From Pegea sp. RAD2-039 (Eukaryota > Chordata > Thaliacea > Salpida > Salpidae), in the NCBI GenBank assembly GCA_034620365.1, contig JAQGEQ010000270.1, forward strand, positions 1,240,001 through 1,304,000: 64,000 nt of DNA, in the 5' to 3' direction. Shown here one piece after another: positions 49,201-62,252 of the stretch. Numbering within the stretch: position 1 is the stretch's first letter; every line of letters starts with the position of its first letter. The position numbers and the translations under genes are program-made. Under the pieces are notes generated by a model, which saw only the letters and a program-made list of their open reading frames with translations, ran no database searches and was not told the origin of the DNA.

Positions 49201-50840
49201 CAAACTGATATCACATCTAATATTATTCGAAATTGACTTACTTGTTGTAACATTTAATTATTTATTGTAAAATTATTCATCATTTAACTTCTTCTTTACA
49301 AATAAACTTTAAGTAAACTCCAGATAAATAAATTTTAATGGTAACTAAAATTTTACTTTTCAAATAGTTTACTAAAGATAATTTATTTACTTTACTTTAT
49401 TGTACTTGAAAAAATTGTACACAAAAAAGTTTTTTATTCAGTTAAAAAAATTGGTCAAAATAAACAAATAAATTAATAGTTTTTCCTATACACTCTAAAT
49501 ACAATCTTGTTTTAATCGGAGTTCAAACATACAAAGAAGCTCACAAAATGATGTTTTGTTGTATAAGAAAAGTAACATTCTATTGAACATAACAAAACTA
49601 AAACAAAATGCTTTAATATAATTTCATAGTTTTTATCTCTATAGCTTTCTAATTTTTGCTCCATTAATCATTAAAACGAGTTTGAGTTTTCACATCTTTA
49701 TTTACACCTTTATAAGAAATATTTCAGGCCTATTAATTGCTGTTTGGATAATTATAAATCACAGCTTTATTTCAAATTGGAAAATTGTGCTCATGATTAG
49801 TTTGTTTCAGTGGTTTCAGTCTTTTAAATCGATTTGCAAAAAAAATTTGAAATATAAATTTCAGTTTTTTGATACTTTTTCGACCACATATTGTTATGCT
49901 CAATTAGCTGTATACTTTTATACAAACTGTTTTGTATACCAAAAAGGCTTGTTTAACTTTCGTCTGTCACATTTTACAAGCTTATAAGGATTAGTTTCAA
50001 TCTTGTAAGCTTCTATCTTCGTTGAAGTGTTCCAAATATTTTAAGCTTTGCTTGGGGAAATTTGATGTCAGGTCATTTAAAGTTGTCTATGAACTTATAC
50101 AGATATAATTAGTAGATTGCATTTTCAGCTGTTAATTTTTTCCCTTGATCCAACAAATAAAAGTATTTTTATCATCTTCTAGCGGTAATGCAAATTGTAA
50201 ATAAAAAGTCCTATGGACATATTTTAAAACTTAACTTTTTTGAGTTGTAATTGCTGATTTTTGCAAAGAATTTGTTCAAATTTTTAAAGATTTTGCTTCT
50301 TTTATTCTAAAAATACACTAAATAAAGTTTATTTAGTTTTTTAAAAACCACCATGTTTGCTTAATACTGAAGAATATTAAAAACATCAAATTTTACTCAA
50401 GAGAAAGTGACCTAGTAAACAACTTTTGCCGTCTTAAATTAATAGAAATATTTATAAAAAAATGTTATTCTGTTATAAACTGTTCTTATTACTTGAACAA
50501 ATTAATTTCTTTTAAATTTATAAAAGTATTATTTTATGCTACAAGGTCTTCTATCAATAAGCGAAAATCTAAAGAGGTTTTAGGATATATATATTTGCAA
50601 AAACCTAAATAATAATGAAAAAATGTATCCAAATAAAGCAAAAAGCTAAGATGTAACTTATCAAAGACACAATCAACTTAATAACGGACTATCCCAAGAT
50701 AAAGGATCTAGAAGATGAATCAATTAAAAATATGAAAATATTTTACTTCAAATTCTATACCTTGCAACATAAATAGCTTGCACGACTATATACAGTTTTT
50801 AGAGGTTTCTGTCATCTTAACTTTGATAATTTTTTAAAGA
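46286..50840. other. AT-rich region, no confident gene
   Basis: Mostly low-complexity AT-rich DNA. A few short islands look exon-like: plus strand about 47877-47908 (KRNPFLIHR between a TTTTGCAG acceptor and a GTAAAT donor), plus strand about 48207-48297 (MLEICNILEKRQIIHQKL, then a GTAAAT donor), and minus strand 50050-49997 (QSLKYLEHFNEDRSLQD-stop after an acceptor). They could not be linked into a gene. Confidence 0.3.
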
Positions 50841-51235
50841 TCATAATATTCCATCTTTTCTTAGACGCTCATCATTCAAATTAACCCACTCAACATCTTT
50901 CATAACACTCAGTAGAATAACAGATTCTTCAACACGGTTTGAAATCTTCTTCCAGACTCTATCACCTCTTTGAAAACTTTGTAAAAAACATGATTTAAGT
51001 AATTTCGTTAATAAGTTGTTTATAATACTGCCAGTTTCTTCACTTATTTTGTAGTTTTGTTTCATAACTAATATCTACTTATGCTTCTGCAGTTTTCTTA
51101 CTTTTTTCTAAATTAATCATGTCAAACTTTGACACTTAAGACCTTTTCATTATCTTTCTGAACTCAAATTGTTTTGTGTTTACTACAAGAGCTGTATAAT
51201 TTGTGATGCGTTAAATAAGTAAATAAATAAAAACA
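50841..51235 (-). mobile_element. Remnant of the 1-2 kb mobile-element family
   Basis: A minus-strand open segment of 74 codons contains SEETGSIINNLLTKLL and RGDRVWKKISNRVEESV. Its start resembles the broken frame at about 1.75 kb (NEETGSVKLL). Adjacent non-coding words, ACTCAAATTGTTTTGTGTTT and AGAGCTGTATAATTTGT, recur at 21.23-21.29 kb. I infer an old copy of the same dispersed element. Confidence 0.5.
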
Positions 51236-53133
51236 TATATATTTTATAAGGATATAGTATATTTATTAGTATTTTCAAACTATATAATAGATTATAATGA
51301 TGCATCAAAGCTGTAAATATTGCAAAATAAAAAAACTTATTTATTTAACCTTGAAAAATATTGTGCTTTAAGATTATAGGTGACAAAAAATGAAATATTT
51401 TTTTAAGTCGAGCGACTAAAGTGAAATATATTTATAAAATTATTTTAGAAATATTAAAAGCTCAAACAATATAAATATGAGTATTACTTAGGACTGCTGT
51501 ATACTGACTTGTCAACATTTGAAATCTCTACAATTACTTCAGATTTTGCTCAGTGTACACAATTAAACAAACGTTAATGAAATTTTGACCAATGTGAACA
51601 AAAACTAGGGTTGAAAACTAGTAAAATTTTCCCTGATAAAATGATGTAAAATATTTTAAACTAAGCAGTTGGTTTTTTAAAAGATTTGTTTAATAAGAAT
51701 AATTTCTTTGCTTTCAAAAATAACTTTTGCTGTAAGCATCAGTATTTCATTATTTGATTATATTCGTAAGGAAAACTGCATTTTGTAAATTTGTTTCACT
51801 TTTAGCTTCTATTAAGAATTTTTGGAAGATTTAGAAAAGAAATTGGTTATAAAAAAGTGCTATAAAAATAATTACTTATTAACTTTGGTAATCATAAGGC
51901 CACAACAAATGATTATATTCTATATTTACTTTTGATTTGTTACTAGAATATTTGTTAATAGAAGCAGATGATTAATTTCTAACAAATGATAAAATATATA
52001 ATTTATTTTTTCATAATTTGTTGCAAATCTTATACTGAGTAAAATATCAGATATGAAATTTTAAGCAGCACTCAATTTAGGATCTTCTAAATACATGAAT
52101 CCTAAAGAGTAAACTACTTAGTTCTTAGTACAGAAAATGACAATTTGTCCAAAAAATTTAGGATTTATTTCATCTCAAAAACAAGATAAAATTTTATAAA
52201 TGAATCCATTATTCTTTGTTAATCACCTGGTATGTTGTATGAGTAAATTTAAAACTTAACTGAAATATTCTGTTTTGGAATAATTTTTATCGATATAATG
52301 AAACCAGCAGTTGATATTTGAGTGTTTTTTATTCTTGATTATTTTTTTAGATAATCAAAAATTTTATATAATAAACATACATGTTTGTAACATTATACCT
52401 ATTCCACTGATCAAAGCAGATCCTCATGTCACTGATGTCTTCAACAGAGGTACAAGCTTTTGATTCATTTTACTTCTCCTTATAAAATCAAATCTCCTTA
52501 TAATTGTCGAGAAAATATTAGCAAGTTTCATGACTTCTTTAAAACAATACTTAGTATATATTGATCGATTTAGCACTTTTACAAATTAAACATCCTTTGA
52601 CAACAAACACTAGTTCAACAAAATTGTCTCACAAACGATAATTTTGGTGATCAAGAGTATTTAGTGGTCGTGCAACTGGGCAAAAAACGTTTACTTAAAT
52701 GATAGCTTTAAAAGCTTTTTAAATCTTTTAAAACTAAGTGATTTTCTTTTAAGATCCACAAAAACTTAGTTTTGCTTACTTCAAAAATTTGGTAACATTA
52801 AGTATTTTATAAATAGACCTTCTATTTTCATTTTTCTTTGAAATAAGTATTTAAATTTTCATATTTTTGTTTAAACCATAGAAAAAAACAATAAGTTTTT
52901 TAATAACATAAATATAAACTTTGTGAGTATATATAAATGAAGAGTTTTATAAAAAAAATATAAAAGAAGCTTATATAAATTTGTAATGGAGAGTTCATTT
53001 CTTCTTTCATCACAAAAAGATTTCAGATCGCCATCTGATATAAAAGAATAAAAATCATGCGGTATCATTAGACATTTTTATGGCTTTCAAAACAACTGTG
53101 AAATATAAACTAATTAATAACTCAACTATTAGA
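51236..53133. other. AT-rich intergenic region
   Basis: No exon, RNA gene or repeat could be recognised in this stretch. Confidence 0.4.
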
Positions 53134-53376
53134 TTCACAGTATTCGTAGTTCTTATCACGCCCGACTAACATGCGGAAGGCCCGGGTTCAAACCCAGGCG
53201 GACACATGTTTGCGACAAGGAAAAGTCCATAAAAAGACCCGGGTAGAGTGCATCAGTTTTTCTGTTTTGCTGTATTCCTTTTTGGCGTAGAGATTCCTAC
53301 TGAATGGGAACAACTGAGTCCCCACCCTGGCTTACATCATGACCGTTCTCGGCCGAAGCAGGCCATAGAAAATAGA
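53134..53376 (+). mobile_element. tRNA-Val-derived SINE, copy 1
   Basis: The 5' head (about 53140-53216) resembles tRNA-Val, with a box-A-like region TAGTTCTTATCACG, a valine-type AAC anticodon in CTAACAT, and box B GGTTCAAACCC. The anticodon stem has a mismatch (CCGA against GCGG), so it is not a functional tRNA. The body continues GACAAGGAAAAGTCCATAAA and ends with CACCCTGGCTTACATCATGA and CCGTTCTCGGCCGAAGC. The same order is seen in the copy at 59.7-60.1 kb. The internal RNA polymerase III boxes would drive transcription of an active member. Confidence 0.85.
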
Positions 53377-54529
53377 ATTAATTTGAAAAATTTATTTCTG
53401 TTGTTTCAGCTGAAGTTTTTTTTAAACAAACCAGTTGCAAGCCTGATTGTTTTCAAAAACTATCTTTGTAAACACTGTTTCAGTTCATTAAAAAAATTCA
53501 AGTACAAATTTGAAAACAATTTTTCATATATAAATCAATGATATATTTATTAGATAAAAGTATGTAAGAAATATTAGTGAGATCGAAACATTAAAAAATT
53601 ATATTTATAAACTTTGATTGTTATTTATTAACTGATTTTTATCTAATGATAAGTTTGATTAACTAGTTTTACCTACAGTTTTTACATAAGTTTTTATATT
53701 TATGATTTGATTATTTGTGTTTACCATGTCTGAAAACTTTTTAAATCGATTAATAATTGAACAGCTGAAATTTCAAAGAAATGTTTTCTTCATACTGAAA
53801 ATATTAAGTCTACATAAGTTGTGGGTGTCTACAAGTTTGTGGATGTCACATAATCCACTTTTCAAATTAATTTCAATTAGATGGAGAAAGCTCTTTGAAC
53901 TTAGATACTTAGATGTCTTGTTGTAATTTGAATGAATAATATTATCAAAAATAAAACTTGAGAGATATCATTAAACAATAAAAGGAAGTTTTATTTGCAA
54001 AGTACAAGTGACTTTAAGTTGAAGAAAAATTGTTTAAAGTTTTATCAAATAATCATTGCAAAGATATGTAAATAAAAGTGTTTGGATTTGTAATTTATAT
54101 GAAACGACTCAAATCGAATTGGTCGATGTAATTATTGTATCTTAACTGTTTAAAGATTAATTAAATAATTAATTAAACAAATCTTACCACCATCAGCATT
54201 AGCAACTGTAAAGTTTAATTCAGAGTCAACATTTATAACTTTGAAGATTCAACAACTGGCACTCTTTGGTATTTCTTCTGGCTTTAAAAAATTGATTGTA
54301 AATTTGTATGTCAAAAACGACAGTTCATTGCTGATTCACAATTTTTTGATCTCCAATTTTAATCATTAAGTCTCCAGATGCTTACCATATATACTGAAAT
54401 TTGTAAATTGTTTGCTTAAATCATCACACAAACCTGCTTTGATATTTATCTGATAAAAGCTTAACTACTTGTGATGCTAAGTACCTTTATAAGCTACAAA
54501 TATATTTTCTACAATTAAGCTTGTATGTA

Positions 54530-54780
54530 GCTTTAGAGATACTTACCTTGTACATATTCAGCCACCAAGCTCAAGATTGGATTTGATTCGTTTTCTATTT
54601 TTTATATATTTAACATTCTATATAATTATTAACTGTTATATTGTATATGGTCTGCTGAAATGCCCTGTGCTGCATCTTTCTATATTTCCAACTTAATGAT
54701 GCATAATATTATTTGCAAGAATGTCTGTTAGTGGCAGGTGCTTTTATGTAATAAATAATTATCAGGTTGTATATATCACA
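54530..54780. repeat. Fragment of the dispersed element family
   Basis: The stretch around 54.70-54.77 kb (AAGAATGTCTGTTAGTGGCA, then GGTGCTTTT and a TAATAAATAA tail) matches the end of the element at 1.92-2.0 kb (GAGAATGTGTGTTAGTGGGA, then GGTGCTCTC, then ATAATAAATAA). Its left boundary is uncertain. Confidence 0.6.
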
Positions 54781-56567
54781 AGCTTTTAAAGGAAATTATT
54801 TTTCAATCAGCTAAAGAGCAAGCCCTAATCTTCAAACAGTTTGGATCTCATCTATGAGATTCTATAAAGTCTTTGATATATTTTAACAAATCTGATTAGG
54901 ATTTTTTTTCACTATAGCAAGAGTTGTTTGTTTAATTTTATTTTCAATTTGTTATAAAAATCAATAAAAGCTAAATTGGTTTGTAAAGTTAAATCATTTG
55001 TTCAAATATAAATAACTTTCTAGCACAAAAATCATTTCAAATTTTCTTATTTTTGCCTATTTGTGTTTATATATCTTTTATCTACTTTTTGTAATTGGAG
55101 ATAAAGTAGCATCATAATCTTAGTCTAAAGTATATCAAGAGCAATCTTATTAACTTGTAGATAGTATTTTGTAGCACTCAAAATTTAGATACAATTCGAA
55201 GTTATAAATACATTCAATTCTATGTAGACATTACATACATAGATTTTTTTAATTACTTTAAAAAAATAAAAACTTATCTTTGTAGAAAATTTAAGTCGTT
55301 TTACGTTTTGAAAAAGTCTAAACAAAATTTGAGTTTTGCTTGAATCATAAAAGCTAAAACCGTTGTCTTGTGACTTTTATCTTAAATTGTGAATATAAAA
55401 AGATCATCTGAATTTAGGGACTAAATTAAGCCATACCCTAAACTTTTTTAAGGCTGTTTTAGCATCGGATGCTTGTTGACTTTTACAAATATTAGTTTAT
55501 ATGTGAACTGAGCCCTCTGTTGTCTGTAGTTTGAAACCAAACACATTATTAATAATTCATAGTTCTTTTTGGTTTTTCATGTCTTTTTTGTTTATAAGAA
55601 AAGCAGCCATTTGTTCGTGGACAGCTTTTTGGCAAATTATGGTGCTGGCGTAATCTCAACAGTTATTATTACAATCATCTTAAAACTTAATTTCATTTTT
55701 TTATTTTGTTCCTGTGAACTCTTCAAACAATTTGTTCTAAACTAAAAGCAAATGAGCTGAAATTAACACAATTTAAACAATTTTTCTGACCCTAAAGACT
55801 TGCAAGCACAGTTGCTTCTGCCAGTTGTGTAATTGCTATAAATTAATTGTGTATTATTTTGTTCTTGTTGAGTCTGTGAATTTAAATATAAGCTTTGAAA
55901 CAGTTTGCGAGTCAACAATATTAAACTAACTAAACATTTTACTAATAAATTATACAATTAGATTACTTATTTAATTGTATCACTAATTACAGGCTTCTAT
56001 AAAGTTTTTAGCCAAAAAATAAAAATAAAAAATTGAAATAAACTATAAAGAAAATCGTTTCAGTGCTTTTTTGCCAAAGTTTAAAGCAAAACATTGAGTT
56101 GATCCAAAGACTTATTGGCATTAAAACTAACTTTTAGCTTCTTTTAGCTTGATTATTTTCTTGAATTTCCGCTAGAATAAACAAGAGCTCTCATCTTCAA
56201 ATCATCTTAATTCAGAAGCGAAAGTTGAGAGAAGATGTCGCGATAAAAACAAATCACAAATTGAAATAAACATAAATATAATTGTTCGTCTAAAAAAGCA
56301 CTTTTCATTTTCAAATAATTTTATTAATTTCAAATAGAAACACTTAAGTAATCTGATCAGAAATTTTTACTTCAATTAACCAAATTGCTTTCCTATTTTT
56401 TTTAATATTTGTTAAAACTTAAAGAATACACAAAACTCACAAATTTATTAGAATAAAAAAGTTTATTTTGGAGTTTAGTTTTTGTTGTTGTTTTGTTAGC
56501 AAATTTCTAGCTGCTATTTTTGTTTTTACTCACGTATTCACGCAAACAACATGTTTGTATCATATGT
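54781..56567. other. AT-rich intergenic region
   Basis: No exon, RNA gene or repeat could be supported in this stretch. Confidence 0.4.
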
Positions 56568-57070
56568 TTACTGAGAATGAATGTAGAGATTGACATCAGC
56601 TTCCGGAATGACATATTTCTTGTATACTTTTGTATACATAACATAAGACTTTGGATGGAACTATAAGAGATGACAGAGCATGAAAAAGATTAATTAAGTC
56701 AATGATGTTTGTGTCTTTCAAATGACAATTTGAAAATCAACTTCTTTTATTCGATGCTCTTAAGCATCAATAAGAAATATTCAAGTTTTATTAAAATCAA
56801 TAAAATAAAATTAATGTTGTGATTATGAATAATGAAAAAGCAAAACGTTTCTGACAACTGTTTTAAAAAATATGTAAAGAAAATATTTTTAAACTTTAAA
56901 ATTAAGATATGTAAACAATTTAAACACAAAAAACTCAACAAAATCCGCATAATTTTCGGTTTCGTAAACATGTTCTAAAACCTGAACATCATCTTCTTTG
57001 CCTTCTAGCGTTGACACATCAATACATACATCATAGTGCAGATTTTTTATCTGATGCTTGATCAGTTGAA
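56568..57070 (-). CDS. Two C-terminal exons of an unrecognised minus-strand gene
   Basis: Exon 57070-56982 lies between an ATTGCAG acceptor and a CAG/GTTTTA donor. It encodes 29 residues including HYDVCIDVSTLEGKEDDVQ. It splices in phase 0 to 56660-56568, preceded by a CTCTTATAG acceptor, which encodes FHPKSYVMYTKVYKKYVIPE, then ADVNLYIHSQ and stop. Both exons are clearly less AT-rich than their flanks. The first exon needs one upstream base to complete its first codon, so more exons lie at higher coordinates. Candidates at 57.17-57.39 kb and 57.48-57.53 kb do not join it in phase without changing an acceptor. I do not recognise the family. Confidence 0.4.
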
Positions 57071-59710
57071 CTGCAATTAAGATAAAATCAATATTTTTTG
57101 TGATTTGATCTTGCGGGATTAGAGAAGTTTTTTTTAGTCTACAAAATGAATCTTATCTTTAAAATAGTTCAAGAAAATTTGTTTCTAAGCTTTCTGCTTA
57201 CTTTTGAAAAATAGCTTTTCTCTTTAAAGTGATAAAATTTAAATATTTGAGTAGCGATTATAAAAATACTTTTATGACTGCAAACATTCATGGCTAAAAT
57301 TCTTTTGTTTTCAAATACTTTGAATGCTTTTAATCGTCTAACAGATTTACAAATAAGTTTAGAAAATTTTATAAAACTAAATTTCAGCAAAAGTTTTCTC
57401 CGAATTTGTCGTTTTCAATAAAATGCTTAATAGCTTTTTTCAATTTTTGTTTGATGTAAGTTGAAAGCAAGTTATTAAGTCACTTGTTCTTTATTTCGCG
57501 GCTAAATTGCTGTAGTTTTTTACACTGAAAATTGCATATGAAGAAAAGATGAAGTTTTAATATGTAAGATATTATTACAAGGTTTTGTTCCATTAAATTG
57601 GTCTGTTTATTTTAAAAGAAGCTTTAATACAAATTATTAAAAGGCTAGTTTCTAGTAGTGCATATCAAAAAACACATTTCCTTTTGAAAAAGTACCAGCA
57701 GATGAAGAGGAACGTAATTAAGACGTTAGTTTCAGTTTAGTCAGATTTTTTTTCTTTTTGGCAAAAGACTTTTTAATGTTCAGAATGAAAACTATTATAA
57801 AATTCTTTAGCAAATACTTATTTCAAAAAATACAAAACATTATTTTATTGTTAAAAAATAAAGATGTAACTTCAAAAAAAATGTTTGTCTCAAAGAAAAA
57901 CAAAATTTAATTTAAAAAACAAAAGATATTTTTGATAGCAATAAGACACACATTATAAGATCATGCAAATTACACAAAAGTAAAGTCATATATAAAATAA
58001 TGTGGTTTTTATAGTTGTTTACCAGTAAACAAAACCTGTCTTCAATATATTAATATGTAAAAGACCACATGCTAAGGACACTACATTCTTTTTGCAGTTA
58101 ACTTGAATTTAAAAACTCAAATATAATTTGGAAATAGATAAAACTAAACAGCTTGTTAAAAAATATTTTTGTAGTTTTGAAAAAAAAGATGGATCTTTAA
58201 CACGAAATACATCTTAGCAATCCTGCAGACTGCTTTTAAACTTAAAACCATTCCTGCTGGGCTAGAAAAATCATTAAAATAAATTATTAAGTCTTATTAA
58301 AAAGCGTTTTGTTAGCTTTTAAAAAGATGTATGGTTTTTGAATTCAAACAAATATTGTTTATAAATACAATTTATTGCAAAAGTTATTTAATATTGTTTT
58401 TTTTTAATAGACTGAGTTACAAAATGGGAAAATTTCGTTACTAATTTTACAAATGTGTAAACAATATCAATAACAATTTTGTGTATTCAAACAGATTTTT
58501 ATTAAGATGGTTGGTTTTCAGATTGTGATGATAAAGTCAGAGCTATTAGCTGATTACTTAACTAGTTTATATCTGAATAAACTGCTTGAACTGATGCCTT
58601 TTAAATGTAAAAATTGAAGAAAAAATGATGGGTTTAGCAGAAGACTGATACTTCGATTAAATAGCAATTAATTTTGCTTACAAACGTCAACATGAATTAC
58701 ATTTACAAAAATCGAATCATTCTGAAAACAACGAAAATAGATTGGTAAACAAAGTAAAGTAGAAGTTGAATTACAAGTGAAGAAAAACTGACAAGAAATT
58801 CTTTGTGGTTAGCAACTAACTATAGTCAGCTAATTAATTTGTAAATATTTTACAGTGATGAAATTAGAAGATTGATGAGCCAGTTGCACAAATCTTTTTA
58901 GTTTTAAACTCTTCAGCCCACGCATACTGTTTATTTAACTATTGTCAGTTTATAAGAATTAAAGGCTTCTATAAATTAAGGTAAAAAGAAGGAAGTATAG
59001 ATTATTTAAATATTATAAGCAAATATTGCACTTAGACTGGTTATTAATTCAAAATAAGTCCATTACTGAAAAAAGTTCGAAACCACAGCGTTGTAGAATC
59101 CAATAATTTTGTTTAAGATTTATGAGAAGCCACTAAGGTTGAGACGTTATAAAAGTTTTGACAAGTTATTAAGAGAATAAAGCATTTACTTAAAATTAGT
59201 TGAACATTTTTACCTATAAAGAGAAAACTTCCAGAAAGTTTCACTCTAGCAAGTTAAGTATTTACTGAAGCGCTTAAAAATATTTCATTTAATTAAATAA
59301 AGGCAAAGGTAAAATAACTTTTTATAGTTTTGATTTTCTTATATTATTTATTTAATTTAAATATAAAGAAAAAGATAAAAATTAATAAAAACTTTTTTAC
59401 CTTTTAACTAATGAATAAAAAAGCTAACAGTAAGTATCTTCTTAATTGTTCATCATTTTCTCATGAGACTTACACATTCTCAGCTAGTCGAAATGTTTTT
59501 GAAAACATTTTTGAAGAAAATTTATAGTGATTAGCTTTTAAGACAGATACAAGTTAACCTTGACTAATGGAATAGATTCGGCTAATGTAAGACTGGTAGT
59601 GAGTATTTAAGAATGATGAATGTTTCTTCCTTTCATTTTTAACATTTCTATTACTTAATAGTAGCTCCTAAGGAGTTTGCATCTCAAATCATAAAATGTC
59701 TTAATTATTA
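57071..59710. other. AT-rich region, possibly introns of the 56.6-57.1 kb gene
   Basis: If the gene ending at 56568 is real, this region must hold some of its introns. No exon could be fixed with confidence. Possible pieces are 57.48-57.53 kb (minus, KKLQQFSREIKN) and 57.17-57.38 kb (minus, VRRLKAFKVFENKRILAMN). Confidence 0.3.
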
Positions 59711-59718
59711 TAATGATT

Positions 59719-60080
59719 CATTTGATATGGTACCGAAAACGGCCTTATTGTAAGTCAGGATGGGAACTATGGAGATCCAGTTGTTGCCCAAGGTAGGTAG
59801 TGGAACAAACGGACTGATGCAGCTACGCCCGGCTGGTGTCGCAGGAGCTGCCAGAACGACACTAAGTACAGTGACTAACTGCCTACAAGGCTCCAACTCC
59901 GGCTTTGAATTCGGATTTTTGTGTCTCCTAGAAGTGTCATCATTAACTAAACTAACAAGACCTGGAGGTTTTTATGAACTTTGCCTTGCTGCAAATATGT
60001 GTCCACCTGGGTCCTTCCAACCCGGAACCTTCCGCGTGTTAGGCGGGCGTGATAACCACTACACTACGGAGACACACTAA
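59719..60080 (-). mobile_element. tRNA-Val-derived SINE, copy 2, with target-site duplication
   Basis: Read on the minus strand, the tRNA-Val-like head spans about 60077-60000: CCGTAGTGTAGTGGTTATCA (box A), the AAC anticodon in CCGCCTAACACGCGG, and box B GGGTTGGAAGG with one change from consensus. The body then runs GCAAGGCAAAGTTCATAAAA and, after a segment absent from the shorter copy at 53.1 kb, reaches CATCCTGACTTACAATAAGG and CCGTTTTCGGTACC. TAATGATT occurs at 59711-59718 and again at 60081-60088, directly flanking the element, a good target-site duplication and a sign of retroposition. Confidence 0.88.
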
Positions 60081-60088
60081 TAATGATT

Positions 60089-62252
60089 TAATTAATAATA
60101 GTTTATTTACTATTTTAATTATCATGATTATTATTATATTATACAGTTATCGAGTTTTTGTATTTTTATGAACGCATCATTATTATCATTTAGTTACATA
60201 ATGATACTAGTGTCAAAAGTTAATCAATATATTTTAACTAAAATAAAATTTTCGTTGAAATTGAATTCTAAGAAAATAATTTCTTAAAGAATGAAATTTG
60301 AAAATAGTATCTAATTAAATGAACAAAAATAAATTAGAAACTTCATTGAGTTTGAAAAAAAAGAAATAGTCTTAAAAATAGGATAGATAAAAAATGTCAA
60401 TTTTGTTTTAAGACCATCAAATTTATTTAGTTTAATTTGTCTATGACAAGATTTTCTAAATAAAGATTGGAATTCTTATTTCACTTTCAGTTAAAATATT
60501 TTTATGCTGAAAAAAAAATATTTAAAAAATGTCATATCAGCAAATAAATCAATAATTCCATTTGAACTTTTATACTTTGAAACATCTTTATATTTTAATT
60601 TAAATTAGTCGTAAAACTATTATAACAAACTTTATATCAGATTTTGTTCAAACTGTTGATTATCTAAGTCTATTTTTTAAATTTCTTTCCTATTCATGAA
60701 TATTTGAAAAGATATTTTAGTCGATTTGTTTTAAATATTAATTTGTCACAATGAAAGTATTTTCTATTTGTTTTACTAAAACTTTTGGCTTCTTAAGATT
60801 CAATTTATTCGATATTTATACTATTGACTGAGACATTAATCAAATAGACTTATATTGTGCAGAATAAGGATTTACCAAACAAAAATCAATTGATTATTGT
60901 TCGAAGTCTTATATAGAGTCTAAATAAACTCTGAATGAAAATTTCTTTCAAAAAGATTTATTGAGCAAATCACAACTTGCTTGGATTTTTCAAAAGTTTA
61001 GATTTTTTTTGTGCTGTTTTTAAACATAAAATAAATTTGTTTTTTGCTTTAAAAAATGAAAACAAATTATTCAAAAAATTTAGATAACAAATAATTATTT
61101 TTTTAATTTATATAAAGAATTTGATAATTTCAAGAATTTTGTTTTTGCTTCTAAAAGAAATTCATTTAAGAAATTTAAATCTTAAATCACAGAACTAAAA
61201 ATATAATAATATCTGCACATAGCAATTCATTTAGTTGGATTAGAAACAATTTAAAACTAATTTAATTTTTCATAAAAAGATTTGTAACATTCAATTTCTA
61301 TTCTACTAAACAACTTCACCAACAAACTTTTTGTTATTTACCTGAATATAATTCAACAAAATGATATAAAAAGATTACCTGAAACAAGCTTCAACAAAAG
61401 CTAGCTTACTGGAATTGTTTAAATATTTATCTCTATTCTTTCTGTTTGACATTCTATAAATGAAACAAATTTATTTTCGATTTTTTTAAGTATTTTTGGA
61501 AAACTAATTTGAACGTCGCTGACGGTGGTACAAAAAGACAAAAAAAAAACAAATTTGTTGAAAGTATTTTTAAAACATTCATCTTGACGATAAATGTCAA
61601 GGACTTCTTTGAAGTATTTGAAGAAGTTTAAAATATTGATTAATTTCAAAGTCTTCTTAGTCATTGTCGAGACTTTTTTTTTCAAAAAGCAAGTTCTGGG
61701 CGAAAATCTTCAGTCAAATTTGCTGTGAAATTAATTGAAATATTTTTCACTTTCTAACCAGAAGTGCTTTTGTATGGAGGCGAGACTGACATTTTCAGAA
61801 AGAGAGTAAAACGAAATAGTATCGAGATAACTAGAAATTTTGTTAAAGTAGACTCTACCTTCAAAAAAAGTTGAAAAAATAAATAAATTAAAAAGCAACT
61901 GATAGAGAAGTTCACAGATGACGTGATAGAAACACTAAAAAGATTTGAAGATGAAAGAAGAGATCAAATGATATTGCACACAAGCTCCAATCTTCATGTT
62001 TGGATCAACTTATCACGTGAGCTCTTCTGATAGGTTAGCTCAAATCACGTGATTAAATGGTAGAAAACTGGCAGTTTTTGAGTCATTTACTGCATCAGTA
62101 AGAAGTTTACTTTATTTGGTACTTCTTTGATTAGATCAAGAATAAATTAAATGTCTGCGGGAAAATAGAAAAAAAAAGGCCGCGAAATAAACCAAATATC
62201 TCGATCATCAGCGGCTGTTGAAAGTTCCTAATCAATGACTTGGTAGAAGTTG
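60089..62252. other. AT-rich region upstream of a convergent gene end
   Basis: Mostly AT-rich. At about 61.42-61.80 kb (minus) there are open segments (MSVSPPYKSTS; KYFKEVLDIYRQDECF) that could belong to an upstream part of the gene ending at 56568, but no consistent splicing was found. CACGTGA E-box-like words occur near 62015 and 62047. Confidence 0.3.

Noticed and set aside
49682-49987. 101-codon plus-strand open frame
   Set aside because: It is hydrophobic and Phe/Ile/Tyr-rich as expected from AT-rich DNA, with no splice partners and no recognisable motif. An eroded element gene cannot be excluded.
53140-53216. Functional tRNA-Val gene
   Set aside because: The anticodon stem and acceptor arm have mismatches, and the sequence continues into a body shared with another copy, so it is the head of a SINE.
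57169-57390. 73-codon minus-strand frame as an exon of the 56.6-57.1 kb gene
   Set aside because: It ends with a plausible AAA/GTAAGC donor, but its phase does not fit the best acceptor of the next exon.
60000-60077. Functional tRNA-Val gene on the minus strand
   Set aside because: The tRNA-like part is better preserved, but box B is altered and it is embedded in a SINE with a target-site duplication.
61419-61685. 88-codon minus-strand frame
   Set aside because: It has a protein-like start (IYRQDECFKNTFNKF) but no consistent splice model and an AT-driven composition in its second half.
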